NCBI GenBank assembly: GCA_035493955.1
Contig: DATJHI010000036.1
Span: 1 to 64,000, forward strand
Source: NCED01 sp035493955
Lineage (GTDB): Bacteria; Pseudomonadota; Alphaproteobacteria; Caulobacterales; Caulobacteraceae
Reading direction: 5' to 3'
Length of the DNA stretch: 64,000 bases
In this document: piece by piece, positions 51,884-62,078 of the stretch
Layout of the letters: each line of letters begins with the position of its first letter
Position numbering within the stretch: position 1 is the first letter of the stretch
The notes under the pieces: generated by a model
The model's database searches: none
Seen by the model: only the letters and a program-made list of their open reading frames with translations
What the model was told of the DNA's origin: nothing
Translations under genes and position numbers: made by a program

Positions 51884-52819
51884 TCACCCCGGGGCCAGGG
51901 CCCGGGGGCGTCCGGCCATCAAGGTCGACAGGATGGAGCCCAACACCCGCGGCAACTCGCGCCGGGGGGTGACACGATCGACCATGCCCTTGTCCAGCAG
52001 GTATTCGGAACGCTGGAAGCCGGGGGGCAGGGTCTCGCGGATGGTCTGTTCGATCACCCGCGGGCCGGCGAAGCCGATCAGGGCGCCGGGCTCGGCCAGG
52101 TGGATGTCGCCCAGCATGGCGTAGGAGGCGGTGACCCCGCCGGTGGTGGGGTCGGTCAGCACCACGATATAGGGCAGGCGGGCGGCCTTAAGGCGCTGGA
52201 TGGCGATGGTGGTGCGGGCGAGCTGCATCAGGGACAGGGCGCCCTCCTGCATCCGCGCGCCGCCGGCGGCGGTGAAGGCGACCAGGGGGACCTGACGGGC
52301 GACCGCGGCGTCGGCGGCGGCAATGAAGCCCTCGCCTGCGGCCATGCCCAAGGATCCGCCCATGAAGCTGAAGTCCTGGACCATCACCACGGCCGGCGCG
52401 CCCTGGATGGTCCCGTAACCGATGGAGACCGCGTCCTGGGCGCCCGTCGCCTTGCGGGCCGCGGCCAGACGGTCGACGTAGGGCTTGTCGTCGCTGAAGT
52501 GCAGGGGATCTTCCGGGGCGGCGGGGCTGGGGATGACCTCCCAGGCGCCGTCGTCGAAGGTGTAGCGGAAGCGCAGGGGCGCCCCGACGCGCATGTGCCG
52601 ACCCGAGGGGGTGACCCACAGGGCCGCCTCCAGATCGGCGCGGTAGAGCATCTCCCCGGTGTCGGGACATTTGACCCAGAGGTTTTCCGGGGTGGCGTCG
52701 ACGGGGCGCTTGACCAGCTTACGCACCCCCGGCGCGATCTTGGCCAGCCAGCCGCCGCGGGCCCTGGCGGGATGGGGCGGCGGCTTGGCCCCTTTACCGG
52801 TCTCGTCGCGTTCGGCCAT
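51884..52819 (-). CDS. accD: acetyl-CoA carboxylase carboxyltransferase beta subunit
   Basis: Transfers carboxyl to acetyl-CoA, starting fatty acid synthesis, with AccA elsewhere. 311 residues: SIGYGTIQGAPAVVMVQDFSFMGGSLG, FTAAGGARMQEGALSLMQLART and DPTTGGVTASYAMLGDI. In the N-terminal region that binds zinc in E. coli, WVKCPDTGEMLYRADLEAAL and WVTPSGRHM keep only one of four cysteines. By my recollection this loss is common in alphaproteobacterial AccD, so it does not imply a broken gene. Confidence 0.95.
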   Translation of the reverse strand: MAERDETGKGAKPPPHPARARGGWLAKIAPGVRKLVKRPVDATPENLWVKCPDTGEMLYRADLEAALWVTPSGRHMRVGAPLRFRYTFDDGAWEVIPSPAAPEDPLHFSDDKPYVDRLAAARKATGAQDAVSIGYGTIQGAPAVVMVQDFSFMGGSLGMAAGEGFIAAADAAVARQVPLVAFTAAGGARMQEGALSLMQLARTTIAIQRLKAARLPYIVVLTDPTTGGVTASYAMLGDIHLAEPGALIGFAGPRVIEQTIRETLPPGFQRSEYLLDKGMVDRVTPRRELPRVLGSILSTLMAGRPRALAPG

Positions 52820-52831
52820 GAGACGACTCCT

Positions 52832-53659
52832 TCAGGCGACGGGCGCAGGGGTGCGGGCCGCGCGCACAGCCTGGGCCAGGCGAGCGGCGGCGGCGAGGAC
52901 CTTCGCCGCAGGATCGGTTCCGGCCTCGAGGGCGGCGGCGACCTCATCGACCAGGGCCGAGCCGACCACGGCGGCGTCGGCCACCCGGGCCACCTCGGCG
53001 GCGCGTTCGGGCGTGCGGATGCCGAAACCCACCGCGACGGGCAGGCCGCTGGCGGCGCGGACCCGAGCGACGGCCGGTGCGACCACGGCGGCGTCGGCCT
53101 CCTTGGCGCCGGTGACGCCGGCGACGGAGACATAGTAGACGAAGCCCGAGGTGCGGCTCGCCACCACCTTGAGCCGTTCGTCGTCGGTGGTGGGAGTGGC
53201 CAGCCGGATCAGCGACACGCCGGCGTCATCCAGGGAGTCGGCCAAGGCCCCGGCCTCCTCGGGGGGGCAGTCGACGACGATCAGTCCGTCGACCCCGGCC
53301 TCGGCGGCGTCCGCCGCGAACCTGGCGTAGCCCCAGGTCAGCAGGGGATTGAGATAGCCCATCAGGATCAGCGGCGTGGTCTGGTCGCCGACGCGGAAGC
53401 GGCGGACCAGGTCCAGGGTCCCTTCGAGGGTCATGCCCTTGGCCAGCGCCCTCTGGCCGGCCCTCTGGATCGGCGGACCTTCGGCCATCGGATCGGAGAA
53501 GGGAAAGCCGAGCTCGATCAGGTCGGCGCCCGCGGCGGGCAGGCCCTCGAGGATGCGCAAGGCGGTATCCGGGTCCGGGTCGCCAGCCATGACGTAGGCG
53601 ATGAAGGCGGCGCGGCCTTCGACCTTGAGGGTGGCGAAGCGGTCAGCGATGCGGTTCAC
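52832..53659 (-). CDS. trpA: tryptophan synthase alpha subunit
   Basis: Cleaves indole-3-glycerol phosphate. 275 residues; catalytic Glu in ADLIELGFPFSDPMAEGPPIQ, second Asp in AEAGVDGLIVVDCPPEE, and FVYYVSVAGVTGAK. GTG start at 53659 overlaps the trpB stop (GTGA), giving coupled synthesis of the alpha2beta2 complex. Confidence 0.97.
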   Translation of the reverse strand: MNRIADRFATLKVEGRAAFIAYVMAGDPDPDTALRILEGLPAAGADLIELGFPFSDPMAEGPPIQRAGQRALAKGMTLEGTLDLVRRFRVGDQTTPLILMGYLNPLLTWGYARFAADAAEAGVDGLIVVDCPPEEAGALADSLDDAGVSLIRLATPTTDDERLKVVASRTSGFVYYVSVAGVTGAKEADAAVVAPAVARVRAASGLPVAVGFGIRTPERAAEVARVADAAVVGSALVDEVAAALEAGTDPAAKVLAAAARLAQAVRAARTPAPVA

Positions 53660-54888
53660 AGAATACCCCCCATGCCCTGGGCGCCCATGGCCGCGGCCAC
53701 CGTGGCCACATCCTTGTCGCCTCGGCCGGAAAGGTTCAGCACCACGAGCCCGCCCTTGCCGACGTCTCGGGCGATCTCGCCGATGCGGGCGATGGCGTGT
53801 GAAGATTCCAGAGCAGGGATGATTCCCTCGAGCCTCGAACAGAGCTGGAAGGCGGCGAGGGCCTCCTCGTCGGTGGTGGTGAGGTACTGGGCTCGTCCCG
53901 TGTCGTGCAGGAAGCTAAGCTCGGGGCCGATGCCGGGATAGTCCAGGCCGGCGGAGATGGAGTGGGCTTCCAGGATCTGGCCGTCGGCGTCCTGCAACAG
54001 ATAGGTCTTGTTGCCGTGCAGGACCCCCGGCCGGCCCCCGTTGATGGCTGCGGCATGGCGGTCGGTGTGCATGCCGTCGCCGGACGCCTCGACCCCGATC
54101 ACCCTGACCCCGCCGTCATTGAGGAAGGGGTAGAACAGGCCGAGCGCATTGGAGCCGCCGCCGACGCACGCCACCACCGCGTCGGGCAACCGGCCTTCCA
54201 ACTCAAGGATCTGGGCCCGGGTCTCGATCCCGATCACCGACTGGAAATCGCGGACCATGGCTGGATAGGGATGGGGGCCCGCGGCGGTGCCGATCAGGTA
54301 GTAGGTGTCCTCGACATTGGTGACCCAGTCGCGCAACGCCTCGTTCATGGCGTCCTTCAGGGTCGCCGCGCCGGCGGTGACCGGCCGGACCTCGGCCCCG
54401 AGAAGGTTCATGCGGAAGACGTTGGGCTTTTGCCGCTCCACGTCGACCGCGCCCATATAGACCACGCAGGGCAGGCCGAAACGCGCACAGACCGTGGCGG
54501 CGGCCACCCCGTGCTGACCGGCCCCGGTCTCGGCGATGATCCGGGTCTTGCCCATGCGCCGGGCCAGCAGGATCTGGCCCATGCAGTTGTTGATCTTGTG
54601 CGCGCCGGTGTGATTCAGCTCCTCGCGCTTGAGATAGATCTTCGCCCCGCCGTGGTGGGCGGTGAGCCGCTCGGCGAAATAGAGCGGCGAGGGCCGACCG
54701 ACATAATGGGTCAGAAAGCCGTTCAGCTCGGCCTGAAAGCTCGGATCGGCCTTGGCGGCGGCATAGGCCGTCTCCAGCGCCAGCACCGGCGGCATCAGGG
54801 TCTCGGCCACGTAGCGGCCGCCGAAATCACCGAAACGTCCTTGGACGTCGGGCAGGGTCGAATAGTCGTTGGGGCGGGAAATGGTCAC
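53656..54888 (-). CDS. trpB: tryptophan synthase beta subunit
   Basis: PLP enzyme joining indole and serine. 410 residues from GTG at 54888. PLP-lysine in LNHTGAHKINNCMGQILLA, GAGQHGVAAATVCA, phosphate-binding VGGGSNALGLFYPF, and C-terminal LNLSGRGDKDV. Start choice: 16 bases after trpF stop; upstream in-frame codons would run into trpF. Confidence 0.97.
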   Translation of the reverse strand: MTISRPNDYSTLPDVQGRFGDFGGRYVAETLMPPVLALETAYAAAKADPSFQAELNGFLTHYVGRPSPLYFAERLTAHHGGAKIYLKREELNHTGAHKINNCMGQILLARRMGKTRIIAETGAGQHGVAAATVCARFGLPCVVYMGAVDVERQKPNVFRMNLLGAEVRPVTAGAATLKDAMNEALRDWVTNVEDTYYLIGTAAGPHPYPAMVRDFQSVIGIETRAQILELEGRLPDAVVACVGGGSNALGLFYPFLNDGGVRVIGVEASGDGMHTDRHAAAINGGRPGVLHGNKTYLLQDADGQILEAHSISAGLDYPGIGPELSFLHDTGRAQYLTTTDEEALAAFQLCSRLEGIIPALESSHAIARIGEIARDVGKGGLVVLNLSGRGDKDVATVAAAMGAQGMGGIL

Positions 54889-54904
54889 GCTGCTCGCGCT
54901 GATT

Positions 54905-55543
54905 TCAGGCGCGGCGGACCGCGTCCAGGAAGGCCATGATGAGCCGGGGGTCCTTATAGCCAGGGCCACGCTCCACGCCAGAGGAAACGTCGACCAGCGG
55001 CGCCCCGGACAGGTGCAGGGCCTCGGTCACATTCCAGCGATCGAGCCCGCCGGCCAGGAACCAGGGACGGGTGAAGCGCCGTTGGGCCGCCAAGGTCCAG
55101 TCAAAGGCCTCGCCGTTGCCGCCGGGCAGGATCGCTCCCGGCGGGGCCTTGGCGTCCAGCATCAGATAGTCGGCCACGTCCTCGTAGTCGCGCAAGCCGG
55201 CGAGGTCCTCGGCCGCACCGATGGACACCGCCTTGATCACCTCGGCGCCGGTGCGGGCGCGCACCTCCGCCACCCTGGCCGGGCCCTCGCGCCCATGCAG
55301 CTGCACGACGTCAGGCGCGAGGCGGGCCATGATCCGGTCCAGGGTCTCGTCATCGGGATCGACGGTGACCGCGACGCATTTGGCCTTGCCGCGGGCCGGG
55401 GCGGCCAGATGGCCCGCGACCTCGGGCGACAGGCTGCGCGGGCTCTTGGCGAAGAAGACGAAGCCCAGATAGGCCGCCCCCCCGTCCAGCGCCGCCTGCA
55501 CCGCGTCGGGCGCGGTCAGCCCGCAAATCTTCGCCTCTGCCAT
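54905..55543 (-). CDS. trpF: phosphoribosylanthranilate isomerase
   Basis: Third step of tryptophan synthesis. 212 residues from ATG at 55543: AKICGLTAPDAVQAALDGGA with catalytic Cys, GFVFFAKSPRSLS, VQLHGREGPARV, LLDAKAPPGAILPGGNGEAFDW, FLAGGLDRWNV and VDVSSGVERGPGYKD. Heads trpF-trpB-trpA-accD-folC, an order common in alphaproteobacteria. A GTG/ATG 12 codons earlier is not needed by the family. Confidence 0.96.
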   Translation of the reverse strand: MAEAKICGLTAPDAVQAALDGGAAYLGFVFFAKSPRSLSPEVAGHLAAPARGKAKCVAVTVDPDDETLDRIMARLAPDVVQLHGREGPARVAEVRARTGAEVIKAVSIGAAEDLAGLRDYEDVADYLMLDAKAPPGAILPGGNGEAFDWTLAAQRRFTRPWFLAGGLDRWNVTEALHLSGAPLVDVSSGVERGPGYKDPRLIMAFLDAVRRA

Positions 55544-55655
55544 GACAGGCCATGTGGCCGAGCTGGACCGTGGACGCAAGGGCGGTGCGGTGCGGAACCT
55601 GCGCCGAGGCGCAACGGTTGAGGTCCGAATCCCTCAGCCTGTGGAGAGGAAAGCC

Positions 55656-56324
55656 ATGAGCCTGGCCCTCAACGAGAGCTTCCGTCGCCGGGCCCCCGCG
55701 GGCGTCCGTCTGGGCGCGCGACTGGGCGGTCGCGCAGACGTGATGGTGCGGGCGGCGGACAAGGCCATGCGGCTGGCCGCGCGGACGCGCTGGCCGCGCA
55801 TGGCCGGGGCGGTGGTCCTCGGCTTCGTCGCCGGCGCGGCCGTGCTTGGCGGCCGTCGGGCGGTGATGCAAGCGGCAGGCGGCTTGGCGGGCGACTGGTT
55901 CGCCGCCCTCAAGGCCGACCACAGGCTCGTCGACCGCCTGTTCGGCCTGCTTACCCGGACCGAGGAGACCGAAACGGCGAAGCGCCAACTGCTGTTCGCC
56001 AGGATCGCCCACGCCCTGGCCAGACACCAGTTCGAGGAGGAGCACGTGATCTATCCGAGTCTTCTCGACGGCGGGCCGGCCAAGACGCCCAAACACCTCG
56101 ACGCGGAGCATTTCGAAATGAAGAGCTTCGTGCACGAACTGACCGAGCTGCCGAAGGACGACCCCCACTGGCTGAAGAAGGCCGAAGCCTTGCGCCGGCT
56201 GATCCAGGCGCATGTGCGGGAGGAGGAGGAGATCGTGTTCCCCCGCCTGCGCGAGCGGTTGACGGCGAAGGAGAACGCCCACCTGACCCGGGCGCTGCAC
56301 CGGGAGGGGCGGAGGCTGACGTGA
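55656..56324 (+). CDS. hemerythrin HHE-domain protein
   Basis: 222 residues from ATG at 55656, six bases after AGAGGAA. Residues about 50-66 (MAGAVVLGFVAGAAVLGG) may form a membrane helix, after a basic N-terminus. The C-terminal half has the hemerythrin pattern LKADHRLVDRLFGLL, LARHQFEEEHVIYP, AEHFEMKSFVHEL and QAHVREEEEIVFPRL, whose His and Glu residues would bind a di-iron centre. Likely O2 or NO sensing or iron handling at the membrane; role unknown. Convergent with mscL. Confidence 0.8.
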   Translation: MSLALNESFRRRAPAGVRLGARLGGRADVMVRAADKAMRLAARTRWPRMAGAVVLGFVAGAAVLGGRRAVMQAAGGLAGDWFAALKADHRLVDRLFGLLTRTEETETAKRQLLFARIAHALARHQFEEEHVIYPSLLDGGPAKTPKHLDAEHFEMKSFVHELTELPKDDPHWLKKAEALRRLIQAHVREEEEIVFPRLRERLTAKENAHLTRALHREGRRLT

Positions 56325-56360
56325 CCGTGGCGATTCTCCGTGCGGCCTTCGCCGCGCTCG

Positions 56361-56807
56361 TCACCCGCGTTTGGCCAGGAGGTCCCGGATCTCAGTCAGC
56401 AGGGTCTCGGTCGGCGTCCGCGCGGGGGCGACGGCGGGCGCCGCCTCGGCGGCGGCTTCCTTGCGGCGCAGGCCGTTGACCACCTTGACCATCATGAACA
56501 CCACGAAGGCGATGATCAGGAACTGGATCACCGTATTGATGAAGGCGCCGTAGGCGATGGCCACTTCGGCGTGCTTGGTCACGGCGTCGGCCGGCTCCAG
56601 CACGATCTTCAACTGGGAGAAGTCGACCCGGCCGATCAGCAGTCCGATCGGCGGCATCACCACCTGCTCGACCAGGCTGGTGACGATCTTGCCGAAGGCC
56701 GCGCCGATGATCACGCCGACGGCGAGGTCGACCATGTTGCCCCGGGCGATGAATTCCTGGAACTCGCCCAACAGCTTGGGTTTGGCTGGGAGATCGATGG
56801 GGATCAT
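56361..56807 (-). CDS. mscL: large-conductance mechanosensitive channel
   Basis: 148-residue channel that opens under hypo-osmotic shock. GEFQEFIARGNMVDLAVGVIIGAAFGKIVTSLVEQVVMPPIGLLIG is the first transmembrane and gating helix; FINTVIQFLIIAFVVFMMVKVVNGLRRKE is the second. ATG overlaps the ihfB stop by four bases and has AGGAGG upstream, so it is coupled to ihfB. Full length. Confidence 0.95.
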   Translation of the reverse strand: MIPIDLPAKPKLLGEFQEFIARGNMVDLAVGVIIGAAFGKIVTSLVEQVVMPPIGLLIGRVDFSQLKIVLEPADAVTKHAEVAIAYGAFINTVIQFLIIAFVVFMMVKVVNGLRRKEAAAEAAPAVAPARTPTETLLTEIRDLLAKRG

Positions 56808-57094
56808 GCGTCGCCTCCTGCGTTGAGCCGCTCGCGCAGTTCCTTGCCGCTCTTGAAGAAGGGGACCGCCTTGGCGCGAACGTCGACCGCAGCCCCGGTG
56901 CGGGGGTTGCGGCCCGCGCGGGCCGGGCGGGCGCGGACGGAGAAGGCGCCGAAGCCGCGAAGCTCGACCCGGCCGCCCTGGACCAAGGCGTCGGTCATAC
57001 GGTCGAGGATCACCCCCACGACGCGCTCGACGTCCTTCTGGGTCAGGTGAGGATTTTCGGCCGCCAGCTTGGCGATGAGCTCAGATTTGATCAT
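56804..57094 (-). CDS. ihfB: integration host factor beta subunit
   Basis: DNA-bending protein, with IhfA elsewhere. 96 residues: MIKSELIAKLAAENPHLTQK, GRVELRGFGAFSVRARPARAGRNPRTG (HU/IHF signature with the intercalating Pro) and AKAVPFFKSGKELRERLN. IHF has a role at the Caulobacter origin, a link with the proposed origin 31 kb away being inference. It follows rpsA after a terminator, as in many proteobacteria. Confidence 0.95.
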   Translation of the reverse strand: MIKSELIAKLAAENPHLTQKDVERVVGVILDRMTDALVQGGRVELRGFGAFSVRARPARAGRNPRTGAAVDVRAKAVPFFKSGKELRERLNAGGDA

Positions 57095-57171
57095 GGACGC
57101 CCCCGTCTCGATGGCGACCATGGGCCATTTCCCGCATGGCTTCAAGAGGTTGGGCCATGAGCTCCAGCGAC

Positions 57172-57203
57172 AAAAAACCCCGCGAAGCCGAAGCCTCGCG
57201 GGG
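57172..57203 (-). terminator. rho-independent terminator of rpsA
   Basis: On the minus strand CCCCGCGAGGC-TTCG-GCTTCGCGGGG forms an 11-base stem with a stable TTCG tetraloop, followed by six T. Classic intrinsic terminator 30 bases after the rpsA stop. Confidence 0.92.
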
Positions 57204-57232
57204 TCTGATGGGTTCAAGGCGAGCGCGTGCGC

Positions 57233-58939
<1,707 letters not shown>

Positions 58940-59112
58940 AGGGATCTTGATCTTTCTGGACGTGATTGCAGTCGCCGCGGATCAGCGGTGGAGGCTCTGC
59001 AGGTTGAGGGTTGAAGCCGATACGGAGAGTCGGAGCCCCGAAGGACAAGACCGTCCGCAAGTTCTGAAAATTCGCCCGCAGCCGTCGAAGGGATAGGCGC
59101 GGGTGGATTTGC

Positions 59113-59760
59113 CTATCGGGAAGCTTCCCAACGGGCGCGCGCCGCCTCGACGATGCGGCGGGCCGCATCGGCGGCCTCGGATATACTCATCTCGGACGTA
59201 TCGAGCAAGACGGCGTCGTCGGCGCGGACCATGGGGGCGGCGTCCCGGGCCGTGTCGCGGGCGTCCCGGCGGAGGATGTCCGCAAGCACCGTGTCGAAAT
59301 CCAGGGTTTCGCCCTGGCCGAGCAACTGCTTCCAGCGTCGGGCCGCGCGCACCTCGGGCGTGGCGGTGACGAAGAGCTTGGCGGGGGCGTTAGGGGCGAT
59401 CACCGTGCCGATGTCGCGACCGTCCAGCACCGCGCCGCCTGGCTGTTCGGCGAAATCCCGCTGCAGGGCGATCAGGGCGGCGCGTACGCCGGGATGGGCG
59501 GCGACCTGGCTGGCGGCCTCGCCGGCGCCGGCGGTGCGGATGCCTTCCGGATCGATGGCCTCCAGACGAAGGGCGCGGGCGGCGGCCTCGGCGGCCCGGG
59601 GATCCTCCGGCGCGCCCCCCGCGGCCAGGGTCGCCACCCCGGTGGCGCGGTACAGGGTTCCGGTGTCCAGGTAGGGCAGGCGAAGATGCGCGGCCAGTCC
59701 GCCGGCGACCGTTCCCTTGCCCGAAGCGGCGGGGCCATCGACGGCGATCACGAAGTCCAA
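59113..59760 (-). CDS. cmk: cytidylate kinase
   Basis: Phosphorylates CMP and dCMP. P-loop IAVDGPAASGKGTVAGGLA at the very start of the protein; YLDTGTLYRATGV, VLDGRDIGTVIAPNAPAKLFVTA and RDARDTARDAAPMVRADDAVLLDTS follow. 215 residues from TTG at 59760; a GTG at 59751 would give VIAVDG, also plausible. Confidence 0.95.
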   Translation of the reverse strand: MDFVIAVDGPAASGKGTVAGGLAAHLRLPYLDTGTLYRATGVATLAAGGAPEDPRAAEAAARALRLEAIDPEGIRTAGAGEAASQVAAHPGVRAALIALQRDFAEQPGGAVLDGRDIGTVIAPNAPAKLFVTATPEVRAARRWKQLLGQGETLDFDTVLADILRRDARDTARDAAPMVRADDAVLLDTSEMSISEAADAARRIVEAARARWEASR

Positions 59761-59863
59761 GGGTCCGCACCGTGCTTTAGCTGAAACGGCGCTTTGACAG
59801 CGCCCGGCGCGCATGGCAAGGGAGCCGCCGCTTTCAGACGTCGTCGCAGGCAAGAGGTCCACC

Positions 59864-60346
59864 TTGGTCAATCCGGAACTCGGCGCCAAACAAATCTGCC
59901 CGAGCTGCCAGACGAAGTTCTACGACCTGGGCCGCCGCCCGGCCGTTTGCCCCAAGTGCGGGCACAGCTTCGATCCTGAAGAAGCGCTGCGGTCGCGGCG
60001 GGTTCGGGCGCGCACGGCAACGCCGGACTATGAGGACGAGCCCGAGCTCGATCCCAAGAAGCGCGTGGCCCCCGACGAGGACGCCGACGGCTTCGAGGAA
60101 GAGGTCGAGGAGACCCCTGAGATCGACGAGGCGGTCGAGGCCGAACCGATCGAGACCGACGAGGTCGACGACGTGGTCCCTGGCGCTCCCGAACCGGCCG
60201 AGCCGGACCTCGGGGTCGATTTCGAGGAGGACGTGCCCCTCGAAGAGGACGAGGCCGACGACGTTCCGTTCATCGAGGAGGAGGACGAAGACTTCCCCGA
60301 CGACGAGATCGAAGGCCTGCCCGGCGAGGAACACGAAGAGCGATAG
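59864..60346 (+). CDS. TIGR02300-type protein with zinc ribbon and acidic tail
   Basis: 160 residues. N-terminal zinc ribbon NPELGAKQICPSCQTKFYDLGRRPAVCPKCGHSF (two CxxC pairs), then about 100 residues of Glu/Asp-rich low complexity. TTG at 59864 was chosen because AAGAGG lies six bases before it and the family begins at this point; an in-frame ATG at 59813 would add 17 unrelated residues. Function unknown; the family is alphaproteobacterial. Confidence 0.82.
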   Translation: MVNPELGAKQICPSCQTKFYDLGRRPAVCPKCGHSFDPEEALRSRRVRARTATPDYEDEPELDPKKRVAPDEDADGFEEEVEETPEIDEAVEAEPIETDEVDDVVPGAPEPAEPDLGVDFEEDVPLEEDEADDVPFIEEEDEDFPDDEIEGLPGEEHEER

Positions 60347-60467
60347 GTATCGCTTTAGCGGGCTTGATCTGGGCGGAACCCTGACATAGGTTCCGCCCCC
60401 TCGCGGCCGGGGTGCTTCTTCGACGAAGCGCCGACCAGACGGCGGCGGCGAATTCTTCCGGTTTTCC

Positions 60468-60543
60468 GGGGCTATAGCTCAGCTGGTAGAGCGCTTGAAT
60501 GGCATTCAAGAGGTCAGCGGTTCGACTCCGCTTAGCTCCACCA
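60468..60543 (+). tRNA. tRNA-Ala (anticodon GGC)
   Basis: 76 bases including encoded CCA. Acceptor GGGGCTA pairs with TAGCTCC; D arm GCTC...GAGC; anticodon stem CTTGA/TCAAG around the loop ATGGCAT (GGC, reads GCC/GCU); T arm AGCGG-TTCGACT-CCGCT. No integrase gene or duplicated tRNA 3' end nearby, so no sign of use as an attachment site. Confidence 0.97.
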
Positions 60544-60546
60544 CGG

Positions 60547-60572
60547 AGGCCCGTTGGGAAACCAGCGGGCCT
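60547..60572 (+). terminator. hairpin after tRNA-Ala
   Basis: AGGCCCGTTGG and CCAGCGGGCCT form an 11-pair stem with a GAAA tetraloop, three bases after the tRNA CCA end. The T-run is short (TTCACCATTT), but the position is right for ending the tRNA transcript. Confidence 0.75.
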
Positions 60573-60689
60573 TCACCATTTCGGGCCGTCGACACGGCTT
60601 GGGACGTCTGGCGAGCGTCAAGGATCTGAGCGAATGGCCGACCGAGGTTGAGCGGGTGGGGCCGGCCGGGCGCCGCGGCTACTCGCCCG

Positions 60690-61406
60690 TCAATTGAGCG
60701 GGCCGATCAGGCGCGCATACTCGGCCTCCGGAATGCCGTAGCTCCCACTGGCCACGTCTTCGAGCCTGCGGCGGTCCAGGACGGTGATCAGGCCCCGCTT
60801 GGCCCTGATGATGCCGTCGCCTTCCAGGACTTGGGTGGCCACGGTGACCCCCGCGCGGCGCACAGCCAGCATGATCGCCAGGAAGTCATGCGTAAGCGCC
60901 AGATCGTCGCCATCGACGCGGTCGTGGCACATCAACAGCCAGCGAGCCAGGCGCTCTTCGATTGTGTAGCTGCCATTGGCGACCGCGGTGTACGCGGTCT
61001 GGACCGCGAACACCTGAACGAATTTAAGCAGGAAAGTGCGAAGTGAGGCTCTTTCGTGCAGCGCCCGGTCCAGGTCTGTCGCTTTCAGCCTCAAGGCGGA
61101 CCCCGCCAATTGGACAAAGGTGTCGTATGGCGTCTGGTCCGCGCCGAGGAGGAGCGATGTACCGCTCATTCCGTCTCGACCGAAGATTCCCACCTCCAGG
61201 CGCGTGCCGTCCGCCGCGGTGGCCACGACCGATCCCAGTCCGCTTTCAAGAAAGTAGACATGCTTGATGGGCTGATTCGGCGGAGCGAGAACGAACCGCA
61301 GATCGAGCTTCACCGCCTCCAGATTCGGAGACAGCAAATTGAAGTCCTCGACCGACAACGATCGAAGTAATCTATTATAAACCGCCGATTGCGTGAGAGG
61401 CGACAT
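60690..61406 (-). CDS. Crp/Fnr-family transcriptional regulator
   Basis: 238 residues: cyclic-nucleotide-binding beta-roll at the N-terminus (IKHVYFLESGLGSVVATAADG, EVGIFGRDGMSGTSLLLGAD) and a C-terminal winged helix (ALTHDFLAIMLAVRRAGVTVATQVLEGDG). The cAMP-contacting Arg of Crp and the Fnr cysteines are not evident, so the ligand is unknown. Similar divergent Crp-like proteins are plentiful in Caulobacter and rhizobia. It has no operon partner. Confidence 0.88.
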   Translation of the reverse strand: MSPLTQSAVYNRLLRSLSVEDFNLLSPNLEAVKLDLRFVLAPPNQPIKHVYFLESGLGSVVATAADGTRLEVGIFGRDGMSGTSLLLGADQTPYDTFVQLAGSALRLKATDLDRALHERASLRTFLLKFVQVFAVQTAYTAVANGSYTIEERLARWLLMCHDRVDGDDLALTHDFLAIMLAVRRAGVTVATQVLEGDGIIRAKRGLITVLDRRRLEDVASGSYGIPEAEYARLIGPLN

Positions 61407-61766
61407 CCGTGTCCCGCAAGCTTAATGAGGCGGGAGCACATTCATCTCTCTGTCGCCTGCGCCTGAAGCGCCGTACAAGCGATGCGATTATATATAGCGA
61501 AGGTCGGGACTATCCCAGCTCAACAGCGCCACCATGGGCGTTTGGTACGCTTTCTGACCGAAACTGAAGCCCGAACACTGTGTGAGCCTATCCGCTTCAT
61601 ATATGGCGGGCCTGGCTGCCGGAGTCCGGCTTGGCGGCGACCCTGACCGCGAGCGTGCCATCAGGGGCGCACCTGAGACGCGACCATCGGGTCGGCAGCC
61701 GTGTCGCACCTCTGCTTGCCGCGATGGAGCAGGTCGGATGAGGTCCTTCGAGGCGTTCGTGCGCGA
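61407..61766. other. gene-free stretch upstream of the Crp/Fnr gene
   Basis: 360 bases with no convincing coding frame or RNA. AT-rich runs (near 61368-61382 and ATTATATATA near 61490) may be promoter parts. A short plus frame (61582-61770) lacks a ribosome site and looks random. Confidence 0.5.
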
Positions 61767-62078
61767 TTAGGACGTGCGCGCTTTCATGCCGCCCTGACTT
61801 CGAGCTTCCAGAGCGCGTTGAGGTTCAATTGGCCCATTCTTCAGGACGGCGGGAGCGTTGCTGGCCATAAGGCTAAGGCTGAACAGGGCGAACCCGCGGT
61901 CATCCGTGACCTCGACGACCCACTCGTCGCCCTGCCAGAACTTCGCCGCGTTATCCTTGAGCATTTCGCCCGCGAAGGCCACCGCGTGGATGCGAGCGGC
62001 CTCCAAGGTGGGTAGGTCCGTTCCCGTGTCGTCGCCGACGCCTGATCCGTCCCGTACATGGAAAAAATAAAGCGGCAT
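61767..62078 (-). CDS. DUF6894-type small protein
   Basis: 103 residues beginning MPLYFFHVRDGSGVGDDTGT, then DLPTLEAARIHAVAFAGEML and WVVEVTDDRGFALFSLSL. The MPLYFFHVRDG start and the DLPxLEAAR block are typical of short DUF6894 proteins abundant in Rhizobiales and Caulobacterales. Function unknown. Confidence 0.78.
   Translation of the reverse strand: MPLYFFHVRDGSGVGDDTGTDLPTLEAARIHAVAFAGEMLKDNAAKFWQGDEWVVEVTDDRGFALFSLSLMASNAPAVLKNGPIEPQRALEARSQGGMKARTS

Noticed and set aside
51095..53941. 948-codon plus frame across folC, accD, trpA and trpB
   Set aside because: Spans four convincing minus-strand genes; reads as repetitive Gly/Arg/His sequence.
60468..60600. tRNA-Ala as a possible integration site
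   Set aside because: No integrase, no repeated tRNA end and no foreign-looking DNA next to it.
61582..61770. 62-codon plus frame upstream of the Crp/Fnr gene
   Set aside because: No ribosome site, Arg/Gly-rich random look, no family features.
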